DNA of 64,000 nt, taken from the NCBI GenBank assembly GCA_963681505.1, contig OY811990.1:1024179-1088178 (forward strand), written 5' to 3'. The DNA is from Eunapius fragilis. Lineage: Eukaryota; Porifera; Demospongiae; Spongillida; Spongillidae. Under the pieces are notes generated by a model. The model was given only the letters and a program-made list of their open reading frames with translations, was not told the DNA's origin and did no database searches. Each line of letters begins with the position of its first letter. Within the stretch, counting starts at the first letter, position 1. Below, piece after piece: positions 55,008 through 64,000 of this stretch. The position numbers were made by a program, and so were the translations under genes.

Positions 55008-55621
55008 ATGAAGACATTTGTTCTAACTCCTTTGTTAGCCTTCGTCGCTATTACGCAGCTTGGAGAGGCTCTTCCGCATCGTAGCCACCTCGATTATTTT
55101 CAAAATGACGAGGATTTGGACAGTAAAGTTAACGTCGGTGATCAACGGTACGGCGCCATTGAAACGTACTCTGAAGAACAGGAGGAGGACGTTGAAGTTG
55201 AAGAGATATCAATAACTGGATGTGGCCCCGCTGGGAATATCGTGAATGCCGCTCTTAATGGTGCACTAGGTTGGTTTCTTGCGATCAAACCTAATGCCGT
55301 CACAGTGGCAGTGAGTTGCGGTGCGTGTACAAGGGTCCTGGTGTAGGTGCCTGTTGGAAAAACGCAGGCTGACGTCAACGTGTGCGTGAGAAGTAAGTAG
55401 CTATATTTCTAGTTTATTCTTCTTTTTTATATTGATGCCGCATTTCTGATATGCAGATAACCAGGTCTGCGTGCAAGTTCAGGCTGCACCAAGCTGCCGA
55501 CAAGTTTTTTGGCGGCACCCATAGTTTTGAACATTCCGGTTCAGACAAAAAGCGTGGCTACTACGTTGAGGCTCGACCTGCTTGGAGCTTCAACGCCCCT
55601 GTTTGCAGGAAGCTCAATTAA
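55008..55621 (+). pseudogene. Small secreted-protein gene, copy 4, inactivated
   Basis: Exon 1 55008-55392 and exon 2 55457-55621 align with copy 3. Damage: codon 113 is TAG instead of CAG (55344-55346); one base is missing after AGCTGCCGAC in exon 2, shifting the frame; and 27 bp covering GANPCVSVS are deleted near 55589. Start codon, signal peptide, splice sites and stop are conserved. A truncated 112-residue product is possible in principle. Confidence 0.88.
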
Positions 55622-56097
55622 GTATAAGCTAACTGACATTAATAGCATTCGTAGATTAGTATTTTGTGCAACTGAATGGAAGGTTTGTACTGTTTAGTGA
55701 TACGCTACATGCATATACAGTACGCGCAACACAGCGGTTGAGAAGTCCGAATACGTGCAACAATATTTCCCGCCGTCATTACACCCGACGTACAAATAGA
55801 GAAACATGGGGATGCGTTTATTGTTTCCTTAGACCGTACAGTAGATGTTTCGAACGTGGGAATACGACAAATCGCATGAATAGACACGTTAAAAGTAATA
55901 TTTTTGAATGTGAAATCATGAGCGGCAAACGACGCTATTGTGATCACTGCGGAGAGTACGTTTGCAAATCTACTGACCTACTTCCAGCACCAGTTGGCTG
56001 GTGCGTACGAACACGTTGGTAGTACTGAAGTTGATTGTGAATTCACCAACGATGGTAAGGCTTTATGTTCGACCACTTTGTCGCAACCAGAGATAAT

Positions 56098-57062
56098 ATA
56101 TAGAGGGATTGGAAGCGGAGGCACTTAACTCTAATTAACGCGGGATATCAAACGAAGCCATACAGTTTAGTACATGTACGGAGTAACTTTTTTGTAACTG
56201 CCACTTCAACTAAACACACTCAGAGCTGAGAGACAGGCTGATCAATATGACCAGAGTGCTGGAGAGCATTTGACAAGGAAAGTGAACAAAAAAGACCTGA
56301 CGCAGCTGCACAGAAACAGCAACACGTGAAAAAGAGACAGTGAGGACTTTGGGTTTCTGTCTTTCCAGACTCTTCTTTCTTCGGCCTAACCTTAGTTTTC
56401 TCCTGCTCATGTCTGCTAAAAGCATCAGGACAATAAGTAAATCACTTTAGTCAGTAACGGACATGTACCCCCCCGCCCACCCTGGCCCAATGCACGTAGA
56501 ATTATAATTTGTGATACAGATAGCGGCAAAATTTGTAGCCAGAAAACGCACCCCAAAATTAAGAGAACCTCACTAAGAAACACTTTAGGCCTTGTACTAT
56601 TAAAATACTGCGATTGCTTAGATACTGTCCCGTACTCGTCAGTAAAGGGTCAAACCCATGGAAGTCCACTTAGGACTGTTCCTTAGGTTAAAAAACTAAA
56701 ACACAATGCGAACGCAGTTAATCATTTCTAGCACAAATGCAAGACCATAACGTCACTACGCAAAGAGTTAACCCCAACGAAATAAAAAAATCATACTTTT
56801 TCTACTTTGACACCGTAAAGCCGTCGCGGCAAAGCTGAATTACCACATAAATTATTTTATAGTTTCAACTAGATTCACTGGGCCATCGATTTGTAGCATC
56901 AGCTGAATATTACGGCGTAACTGTAAGGAGATTCAAGCGAAAGTTCGACAGTGACTTCCCAAAAATCCACCCCTTTTCACAAGTTCGGAGGTGCGATATC
57001 ACTACCTCGCATGTCCCGCGCAGAGGTATAGCGCACGTGACTCGCTTCCAATCCATCTATAC
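56098..57062. mobile_element. Inverted-repeat element with TATAGA(G/T)GGATTGGAAGCG ends
   Basis: Left TATATAGAGGGATTGGAAGC; right in reverse complement GTATAGATGGATTGGAAGCG then AGTCACGTG. It lies between zinc-finger and acidic exons of the CACTA-like gene. The same motif occurs at 46687 and, diverged, at 51249. A target duplication could not be defined. Confidence 0.5.
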
Positions 57063-57263
57063 ATTATCTCTGTCGCAACGATCACGTCTATCTGCTGTGA
57101 CTTGCTTTATATGCAGTGGACATGAATAAACCGTACAGTTCTGATTCAGAGTCTGATTTTGAGATGCAGAATGAAATGTCAAACCATTGTTCTTCGAACG
57201 AATGTAGCAGTGACGCTGAAACCAGCGATCGAGAGGTGCGTGGTCAATATGCATGCTTATTAT

Positions 57264-57551
57264 ACAAGTAGATAAAAAATTTCTCTTTGAGAAATAGAGT
57301 GGGATGTAGGATTGGGATTGGTGGTGTAAAAAGCAAGGAAACAAGACACATGGATTGGTACCAGAATACAACAAAGACGGTCCTACATTTAGCCAAGAAC
57401 CATGCACTTTGATTTTCAATTAGCTAAATGTAGGACCGTCTTGTTGTATTCTGGTACCAATCCATGTGTCTTGTTTCCTTGCTTTTTACACCACCAATCC
57501 CAATCCTACATCCCACTCTATTTCTCAAAGAGAAATTTTTTATCTACTTGT
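57264..57551. mobile_element. Near-perfect fold-back MITE of the ACAAGTA family
   Basis: Two ~130-bp arms differ, as far as I can see, by a single base in the CAACAAAGAC/CAACAAGAC stretch; the loop is about 27 bp. Ends ACAAGTAGATAAAAAATTTC. The arms are far more alike than in its relatives at 47214 and 18378, so this copy is young. Confidence 0.92.
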
Positions 57552-58234
57552 TTCCTTGCTTTTTTTTCCTACCATGCAGAGGGATTGGTTTGTTGTCTTG
57601 AAGCCAATGACGTAATATAATTGTTCCAATTAAGTTAGCACTATCAGTAATTAAGATTTCATCGGCATTCGATAATGTTACATAATTGTGGTTCCCAATG
57701 AGCATTGGGGATGCGCTGCTGTACCACCAGGTCTGATTGCTTATGCGAGGTTTGTTCGTGGTATATGTGGTGGTGGTATATGTGGTGACTATGCGCGTGC
57801 GTATAATGCCTTTTCGTTCTCCGGCTTTTGGTTTGTTTGCCACCGAACTAGGTTCATGCTTTGCTCTAATTGTACCGATCTCTTTTGACGCGATTCAACC
57901 AAAACATAAAAACGAACACGTGCTAGGTCACGTGCTTAGTAAACGGGTCCTTGGCAATTCATCAAAGTTCCAATAGCAATTTGTATAGAAGAAAGCCCGA
58001 CAACATATGGGTCCAAGCATTTAGTTACGATCCTTATCCAACTGTCCATCCGCATGTATACTTCATTTCTTATTAATCGGCAAAAATACACCCACGCACA
58101 CTCTTTATTAATTTATATCGATACTGATATAAACTATATAGTTTCAATATTCACATAGGATGAAACTTCGCATCGAGCGCTACATTTTGGTGCAAATATC
58201 ATTTTCCCCCGCTTTTCCTAACTTGAGTTATGTT

Positions 58235-58299
58235 TGACGAAAGGAAGAAGGAGAAGGAGAAGGAGAAGGAGAAGGAGAAGGAGAAGGAGAAGGAGAAGA
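58235..58299. repeat. (GAGAAG)n hexanucleotide repeat
   Basis: About ten GGAGAA units. The 74-codon frame running through it (KEKEKEKE...) has no other recognisable content. Confidence 0.95.
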
Positions 58300-60710
58300 A
58301 GGGAAAAAAAATGGCGGATTCGAGGGACGACTATACTGTCTGGAGACAACGGCAGGGTTGCGAACATCGCGCCTTGGTCTATAGATGCAGCGTGTTTTGG
58401 GCAGATTTTATAGTGACTGGCAAGTGGCTACGAAGCGTATATTCTGTTTTCTAACGCTCGATCGAAAACCACGCCTACGGAGCTAATCCTACATAGGACC
58501 TACTATCGTAGGTCCTGATTAATTAGTAATAATATACGCATGCACTTAGGAAGCCTCTTTGAAGCACTGAGACGCTTCAGTGCGCTATGCATTGAAGGGT
58601 AGAGGATCTAGGAGCCCCATTTTTGTACTTTAGCTTACATAAACATGACCTTCGTTGCCGACCATTGTATTAATAACCGTGATAAGTTAGGACTTTCCAC
58701 AGGAAGAACAACACCTTCGCAATGAAAAAGATATTCAATCCGATATACCACATCTTTCCTCCACATCTTATTTGTGTTCCTCAGTTTATGGCAGTTGAGC
58801 ATCTCCATGCATATAAAATGCTGCCATGAAAGTGCTTTTCACTTTCCTAAAGCATTTTTACTATTCAGATGTGGTTCATATATGTGTGACATTGCGATAA
58901 CTATCCACAAAGTTTTTCAAAGGCTCAAAAATATGTTAGGCTGCTAAGCCAATCTTTTGAACAATTTGTGGTGTGTCCATCATGCCATGTTATCTACAAT
59001 TTTGATGACTGCGTTATTAAAACACATAATGGAAAAGTAGAATCTGCTAAATGTAAGCATGTGCAATTCCCAAACCATCGATCCCCAAGCTCAGTTTAGG
59101 AAAGAATGTGGGGAAGATCTTCTCAAACGTGTCAAAGGAAACTGAACTAAGGGATCATCACTTCAAGCAAAAAAGCAGCATTGCAACCAAAATTTAAAAG
59201 ATGCCCTTACTATACTGATTAATCGTCCTCATTTTCTAGAAAAGTATGATCATTGGCAAAAAGTGTTGTAGATGAAGAGTCATTGTCAGATATATACGAT
59301 GTAAAAGTTTGGAAGGAATTTCAAACACTTGATGAAAAACCCTTTCTATCTCTTCCAAATAATTTAGCATAGCAATAGGCCTTGGATGTGACTGGTTCCA
59401 GCCATACTAACATGTCACCTATTCTGTTGGTGTTCTGTACTTCGTTATTTTTAACTTGCCAAGGAAGGAGTGGCTCAAAATGGAAAATATAATCTTACTT
59501 GGCAGAATTCCAGGACCTTCTGAACCAAAAAAAGTTATGAACTCATACTTAGGTCCATTTGTCAACTATATGCTTTCATTTTGGGAAGGTGTCAAACTAT
59601 GGCACAATATGTCTCAAACATTTATTACCATCTGTATGGCACTGATATGTGTTATGTGTGACATACCTGCAACAAGAAAAGTTTGTGGTTTTGCAGGACA
59701 CAGTGCCTGTCATGGGTGTTCCAAATGCCTTAAACAGTTTCCATCAGATGTGTTTCCTAATAAGCTGGATTACTCTGGCTATGATCGTGATACTTGGGAG
59801 CATTGAACAGCTGTGAATTATAAGGTACAAGCTCAGCAGTATATGAAGGCAAGTACAATATCAGCTCAACAAGAAGTAGTTTCTGAGTATGGTATTAGAT
59901 TTTCAATTATTACCCACCTTCCTTACTTTGATATTGTCAGAATGCATGTTGTTGATCCAATGCATAACCTACTGCTTGGAAACACATGATGCATATTTGG
60001 ACACACAGTTTGACACTATATCCAAAACAGCAGCAAAAATCAATGTTCCTCGTTGTGCTGGCAGAATACCCTCTAAAATCGCTTCAAGCTTTTCCGGTTT
60101 CACCACAGACTAGTGGAGAAACTGGAAAACAGTATACTCTGCAGTACATCTTAAAGGCATTTTACCACAAAATCAATTCATATGCTGGCTGCTCTATGTT
60201 CGAGCTTGCTCAATTATTTTATCTCGTTCCATACTAAAACAAAGTGTCATTACAGCCGATGAATACCTGGTGAGGTTTTATAAAAATTTTTGAAACTTTG
60301 TTTGGCACAGAGCACTGTACTTTTAATATGCATTTACATTTGCACCTGAAAGATATCATTCTAGACTATGGCCCTGTGTACACTTTTTGGTGCTTCTCTT
60401 TTGAGAGATATAATGGTATCCTTGAAGCTACTATACAAATAATCATAACATAGAGTCACAGTTTATGAAAAAGTTTATACTGCAGCAGAATTCCATGACT
60501 CTGCACCTTGAAGATGATTTTGAAGATGTTTTACAACCATGCAAAGACAAAACATCTTTCTGGTTCTCTTACATCAAATGATTCAATGAAGCCATTTCAT
60601 TGCAAAGTACCTGTAAGCTGGCACTGGCTCCCGTGTCATTAGTATGGGAATGTAACTTCACCTTGGAAGATACAAATTTGGGAGCACTTCTCCCTCATAT
60701 ACATTCAAAA

Positions 60711-60982
60711 TAAATTATATGGATGCAACAATGATTGGGGAGTTAAGTACGCTTTATGGCTACCTATATTCAGATTTTGATCCACTGTCAGTTTCATTCC
60801 ATGTGGCTGGACGGACACGTTATTCCGATCACATCATTCATTCAAATAAATTATATGGATGCAACAATGATTGGGGAGTTAAGTACGCTTTATGGCTACC
60901 TATATTCAGATTTTGATCCACTGTCAATTTCATTCCATGTGGCTGGACGGACACGTTATTCCGATCACATAATACATTCAAG
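60711..60982. repeat. 136-bp tandem duplication within the transposase relic
   Basis: 60711-60846 is repeated at 60847-60982 with one visible substitution (GTCAGTTTC/GTCAATTTC) and small end differences. Since 136 is not a multiple of three, it shifts the frame. Confidence 0.85.
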
Positions 60983-61522
60983 TATGGCAAGAACTGATAA
61001 AGGATCAATAATATCTGCATATTGGCCTACAACAGGTGTGAACGAGATGAATACTTTATGTGCATCTCAAAGCATGGGAGATTTTCACTTCGGAGTTGTT
61101 AAATATTTTTTTGAACACACTATTACCAGAAACCATACAGAATCAAAGACTCATATTTTTGCATGTGTTAAATGTGCCAGGCCTCATGCACAGCACAGCA
61201 CTGGTTTGGTCAGTCAGCAACAGTATGTGAAAATGATTTTGAAGACTCCTGTTTTTGTAATTATATTCCTCTTCAAAGAATTGTTTCTGTCTATGCCCAT
61301 GCTTACCTTCAACTAAGATTTCCAGCGTTCACCGATAATGCCATTCCATCAATAGCATTGTTCTCAACTGCTCAGTAATTATTCCTAGCTTATACTATCA
61401 TATCATACATCTGTGTTGGTGTATTTGACTGATTGCTACATTTATTCTTGTTAAGCATTAATAGTACGTATATATGTTCATATGGCTACATGTATTTCTA
61501 TTATCAGGTTCATTAAATCAAA

Positions 61523-61777
61523 TTGAAGCTTCGCAGGTTAATGCTTTATGCACGTGGCGTTTATTTTAAAATGTATATCATGGCGCTAGCAGTTCATGGT
61601 TTTTATGGAAGCGGCGGATCAAGGCATGCACCGCTTCCCACTGCAAATGCAGATGTAGTGAAACAGGCAGAGAAGTTAACTGAAGCAGTTGCAGACCTAC
61701 ACAAAGCGCAGGAGTATAACGCTGTAGCTATACAAAGTGTGGTCCAAAAGGTCGAAGACATCGTAAAGAGCGTATGA
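61523..61777 (+). CDS. Hypothetical frame with a coiled-coil-like C-terminus
   Basis: 84 codons; the second half, QAEKLTEAVADLHKAQEYNA then VAIQSVVQKVEDIVKSV, has heptad-like spacing. The first half is unremarkable. I do not recognise it. It could be a leftover of an element protein; coding status uncertain. Confidence 0.3.
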   Translation: MKLRRLMLYARGVYFKMYIMALAVHGFYGSGGSRHAPLPTANADVVKQAEKLTEAVADLHKAQEYNAVAIQSVVQKVEDIVKSV

Positions 61778-62202
61778 AAAATCATCTCTCATCTCATGCA
61801 GAACCTCAAATTGTTAATTAAGCCGTCACTATCCAAACGAATTCCTTCAGAGTTTAGAGTAAGTTAACCCTTCGACGCGTATGTACTGTAGAAGGTATGT
61901 GCAGATACTTTTGGAATTGTATAGGGAGCAATAAGTGCATTTACGCTGGAATGTCTGAAGAACAGCAATACAAAGTTCATGAGACGTAGGTATATGAATT
62001 CTTGCGATGCATGTGCACTAATACTGCGTTCTTATTTTTAGCCTCGTCCCCAGGCCGTCAATTAAAGTTTGGGAAAAAGACGGCCTGGTATCCATTGCAA
62101 CTCTCTTAGTGCACATGCGCTGGCCATTACTAGAAAAAGTGGTAATCGTATATTGTAGTAATTTTGCTTGTAAACTTGTCCGTAAACTATTGTGTATAAG
62201 CA
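61778..62202. other. Upstream region of the RecQ-like copy
   Basis: Contains TAGCCTCGTCCCCAGGC (62039) and the CGGCCTGGTA..GTGCACATGCGCTGG block shared with 4690-4830. No other feature. Confidence 0.45.
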
Positions 62203-63120
62203 ATGGCGAATACAGAAGAATTCCGTGAAGCGGTGGCTTATATTCTCTTCTGTGTGTTAACCAAAAGAACCTTGTATTGAAAGCTAAGCAGGAGGAAGCA
62301 CTTTTTCATTTGTACAGTGGTCGGGATGTGTTCGCTTGGTTTCCTACAGGGTACGGGAAGTCGATTTGCTACCAACTGATACCATTCATGTTTGACTTTA
62401 AACTGAAGCGAACCACTGTTCCACAAGCGGAACGAAGTGTAGTGCTAGTTATTTCACCCCTCGTTTCCCTGATGGTTGACCAGGTGTCTGGGTTACAGAA
62501 GAGGGTGTACCTGCTGCAATTCTCTCTGGAAACACTGGTAAGGTTTAGATATATAATGTATAGGTCTGTCGACACCTGGAGGATTCTTAGCTAGTTGGCT
62601 ACATAGATCTAAATGCTTGGTTGAGGTGCAATTTGTTCAATTTGTGTAGATGTGGACAAGAACTACTTGCCACTGAGAGAGATGTGTTTCTTGGTCGTTT
62701 TCATCTGCTGTACAGTGCTCCAGTGGGCATATTTGGTACAGACTACACGTGGAGACAACTCCTTCTCTGCCCTCCTCTGTCTGATACTGTATTGGCAGTT
62801 GCTTTTGATGAAGCACACTGTGTATTCAAGTGGTAAGTGGCATGAAATAAATTAGTATTTATAACAAGTGCTACCAATATTGACAGGAGCAAAGACTTTC
62901 GCCCTTCATATGGTGCACTAAGGGAGCTAAGGTTTTTTGTGCCATCTTGTGCTCCAATGCTTGCCACCACAGCAACGGTGACTAGCTTGATGAGGGACGA
63001 CATAATTGGCAAGCTATTTATGGCTGGCTGTTGTTTGGTGTCTGAGTCTCCTGACAAGCCAAACATTTGCTATGAAGTGTTAAGAAAGAAGACCATTGAG
63101 GAGGACTTTGAATGTTTGAT
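62203..63120 (+). pseudogene. RecQ-like DNA helicase, frameshifted and interrupted
   Basis: ATP-dependent 3'-5' helicase core by motifs: MANTEEFREAVAYILF (start 62203), a frameshift, then KAKQEEALFHL, motif I FPTGYGKSICYQL, motif Ia VISPLVSLMVDQVSG, a second frameshift before VPAAILSGNT with a GTAAGG donor at 62540. The next exon (62648-62833) has LLATERDVFLGRFHLLYSAP and motif II VAFDEAHCVFKW; the following exon (62888 ff.) has SKDFRPSYGALRELR and motif III MLATTATVT. The sequence stops matching after IEEDFECL at about 63118, where a minus-strand retroelement begins. The rest of the helicase is not in the window. A related fragment lies at 5465-5762. Confidence 0.75.
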
Positions 63121-64000
63121 TTTTTTTTTAAATATGAAACCATGAGGATAAAATAAAAACATGAAAAACATACAATTAGATGATAAGTAATTTAAAAAAA
63201 GAGAAATAATAAGACAATAAATTTAATCCATGAATGAGGCCAGAGGAGCACCATCTTCAAACCCCAGCCCACTTCTCCATTTGGTGCGGGATCCTCTAAG
63301 ACAGAGGCTCACTGCTCGAACCCCTGCAAAAGCAAGCCGTGATCTGACTTAGCTGCTGGTAATGGAATAGGCTTTGTCCCACTTGGAAGACAGAGCAGTG
63401 GCCATGTGCTTTAGGAAGTGACTAGCCTCTTTGTGTAGTAGTCCGTCCACAGAAAGGACAAATGGGGTGAAGGTGCCTCTTCTGTCTTCAACTGCCTTTT
63501 TGTACATTCTCTTCTTCTCCAATGAGCTTGACTCAAGAATGGCATTAGGTGCTCGATGGCAGTGTGATGGAGCGTCAGTGTCTATGACACGGACATCAAA
63601 CAACGCCTCCACCTGTGGTTGCCAAACACCTCTGATTCCCAGGTCAAGCCTTAGTCCTGGATCACTTGAGGTGGCAGTAGCCTCATTGACAATAGGCTCC
63701 TTTATAACCTGGGGCCACACCTGACTGGCAAGGTCACCAAGGCAGTCACGGATCTCATTGTGGCGTAGTATAACAAGTCCCCCCTTCTTACAGTCTAGGG
63801 CATGTTGGAGGGTGAAATCAGCTCCACAACCATCACATTTGGCTGGCAGATTAGATGGATGTCGCAAATAGCGCAAAGCTAGGCCATCTCTGAACTGTAC
63901 AGGAGCCAAATCAAAGTGGCAACTTTGGAGTGGCAGAGTCGTCAACCAGCTGGATGTTTTGCCCTCAACCACCCTCATGATTACACGTTGTCTGCCTGGT
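63121..64000 (-). pseudogene. RLE-type retroelement 3' part, running off the window
   Basis: The minus strand from the window edge reads WLTTLPLQSCHFDLAPVQFR, ALRYLRHPSNLPAKCDGCGA, then HALDCKKGGLVILRHNEIRD (CCHC-like finger followed by RHNE), RLDLGIRGVWQPQVEALFDV (R-x-D..FDVR, compatible with a restriction-like endonuclease core), HRGTFTPFVL-type box, SSKWDKAYSIT. One stop at 63349 precedes CLRGSRTKWRSGLGFEDGA (63250-63300). A T-rich 3' tail at 63121-63131 sits at the insertion point in the helicase gene. The endonuclease assignment is inferred from motif order. Its 5' part is outside the window. Confidence 0.65.

Larger units (their letters stand above)
55918..61380 (+). pseudogene. CACTA/EnSpm-like (tnp2-type) transposase gene, decayed
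   Basis: A cut-and-paste transposase of the CACTA type, read in fragments: MSGKRRYCDHCGEYVCKST (55918, zinc finger), an acidic exon SSDSESDFEMQ..ECSSDAET (57121-57234) with donor GTGCGT, VCPSCHVIYNFDDCVIKTHN (58970 ff.), IYDVKVWKEFQ, PRKEWLKMENIILLGRIPGP SEPKK (59459 ff.), ALICVMCDIPATRKVCGFAG HSACHGCSKC, VVDPMHNLLLGN (59948 ff.), LDYGPVYTFWCFSFERYNGI (60363 ff.), and a C-terminal GSIISAYWP..GVNEM region. Multiple stops, frameshifts and a 136-bp tandem duplication destroy it. The VCDIPA..KVCGF and DPMHNLLLG boxes are highly characteristic. No clear terminal CACTA ends were found. Confidence 0.75.

Noticed and set aside
58230-58454. KEKEKE-rich 74-codon protein
   Set aside because: Generated by the GAGAAG repeat; the rest has no coding sign.

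Overview
The window looks like repeat-rich nuclear DNA of an early-branching marine animal, most likely a demosponge. This is inferred from three things: compact introns (mostly 50-400 bp, GT-AG), integrin beta genes split into many small exons, and the particular mix of RecQ-like, CACTA-like, piggyBac-like and RLE-type retroelement debris. There is no operon logic, no CRISPR array, and no rRNA or tRNA gene that I could recognise.

Three loci look like host genes. (1) Two integrin beta genes lie in tandem on the + strand. Gene A is cut by the left edge; only its last four exons (540-4409) are present: end of the beta tail, membrane segment and NPLY cytoplasmic tail. Gene B (32008-38182) is complete. 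I could assemble 26 exons with consistent phases into 789 codons plus stop, with PSI, hybrid/beta-I (MIDAS D126-x-S128-x-S130, ADMIDAS D133/D134), I-EGF, tail, membrane and NPLY parts. (2) A 73-residue one-exon membrane peptide gene (6569-6790) lies between them. (3) A tandem family of small secreted proteins (44.6-55.7 kb) has one intact member (53391-54032, 190 aa, 8 cysteines in the mature region), two decayed members and a 3'-flank relic. One decayed member carries two independent transposon insertions, each with a clear target-site duplication.

Almost everything else is mobile DNA. 4.4-31 kb, between the integrin genes: RecQ-like fragments, a zinc-finger exon, several 3' ends of an RT/zinc-finger/endonuclease retroelement, inverted integrase fragments, an 8.2-kb inverted repeat (14461-22692), a 31-bp satellite (23.0-23.7 kb), and a family of terminal-inverted-repeat elements (ends GGGATCGTGGCAGCG..., 5-6 bp target duplications). 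That family includes a 3.2-kb member (27808-31045) holding a THAP-domain exon and an AT-hook/SAP gene. 38-44.5 kb: repeats, a transposase C-terminal fragment, a head-to-head repeat cluster and a broken piggyBac-like transposase. 55.9-61.4 kb: a decayed CACTA/EnSpm-like transposase gene. 62.2-64 kb: a RecQ-like helicase copy with frameshifts, interrupted by a minus-strand retroelement that runs to the window edge.

The most distinctive structures are the 8.2-kb palindrome, the THAP/SAP element with its new-looking termini, and the secreted-protein cluster, where paralogue comparison gives exact empty sites for inserted transposons. All assignments come from reading motifs and comparing segments within the window by eye; no database search was run.
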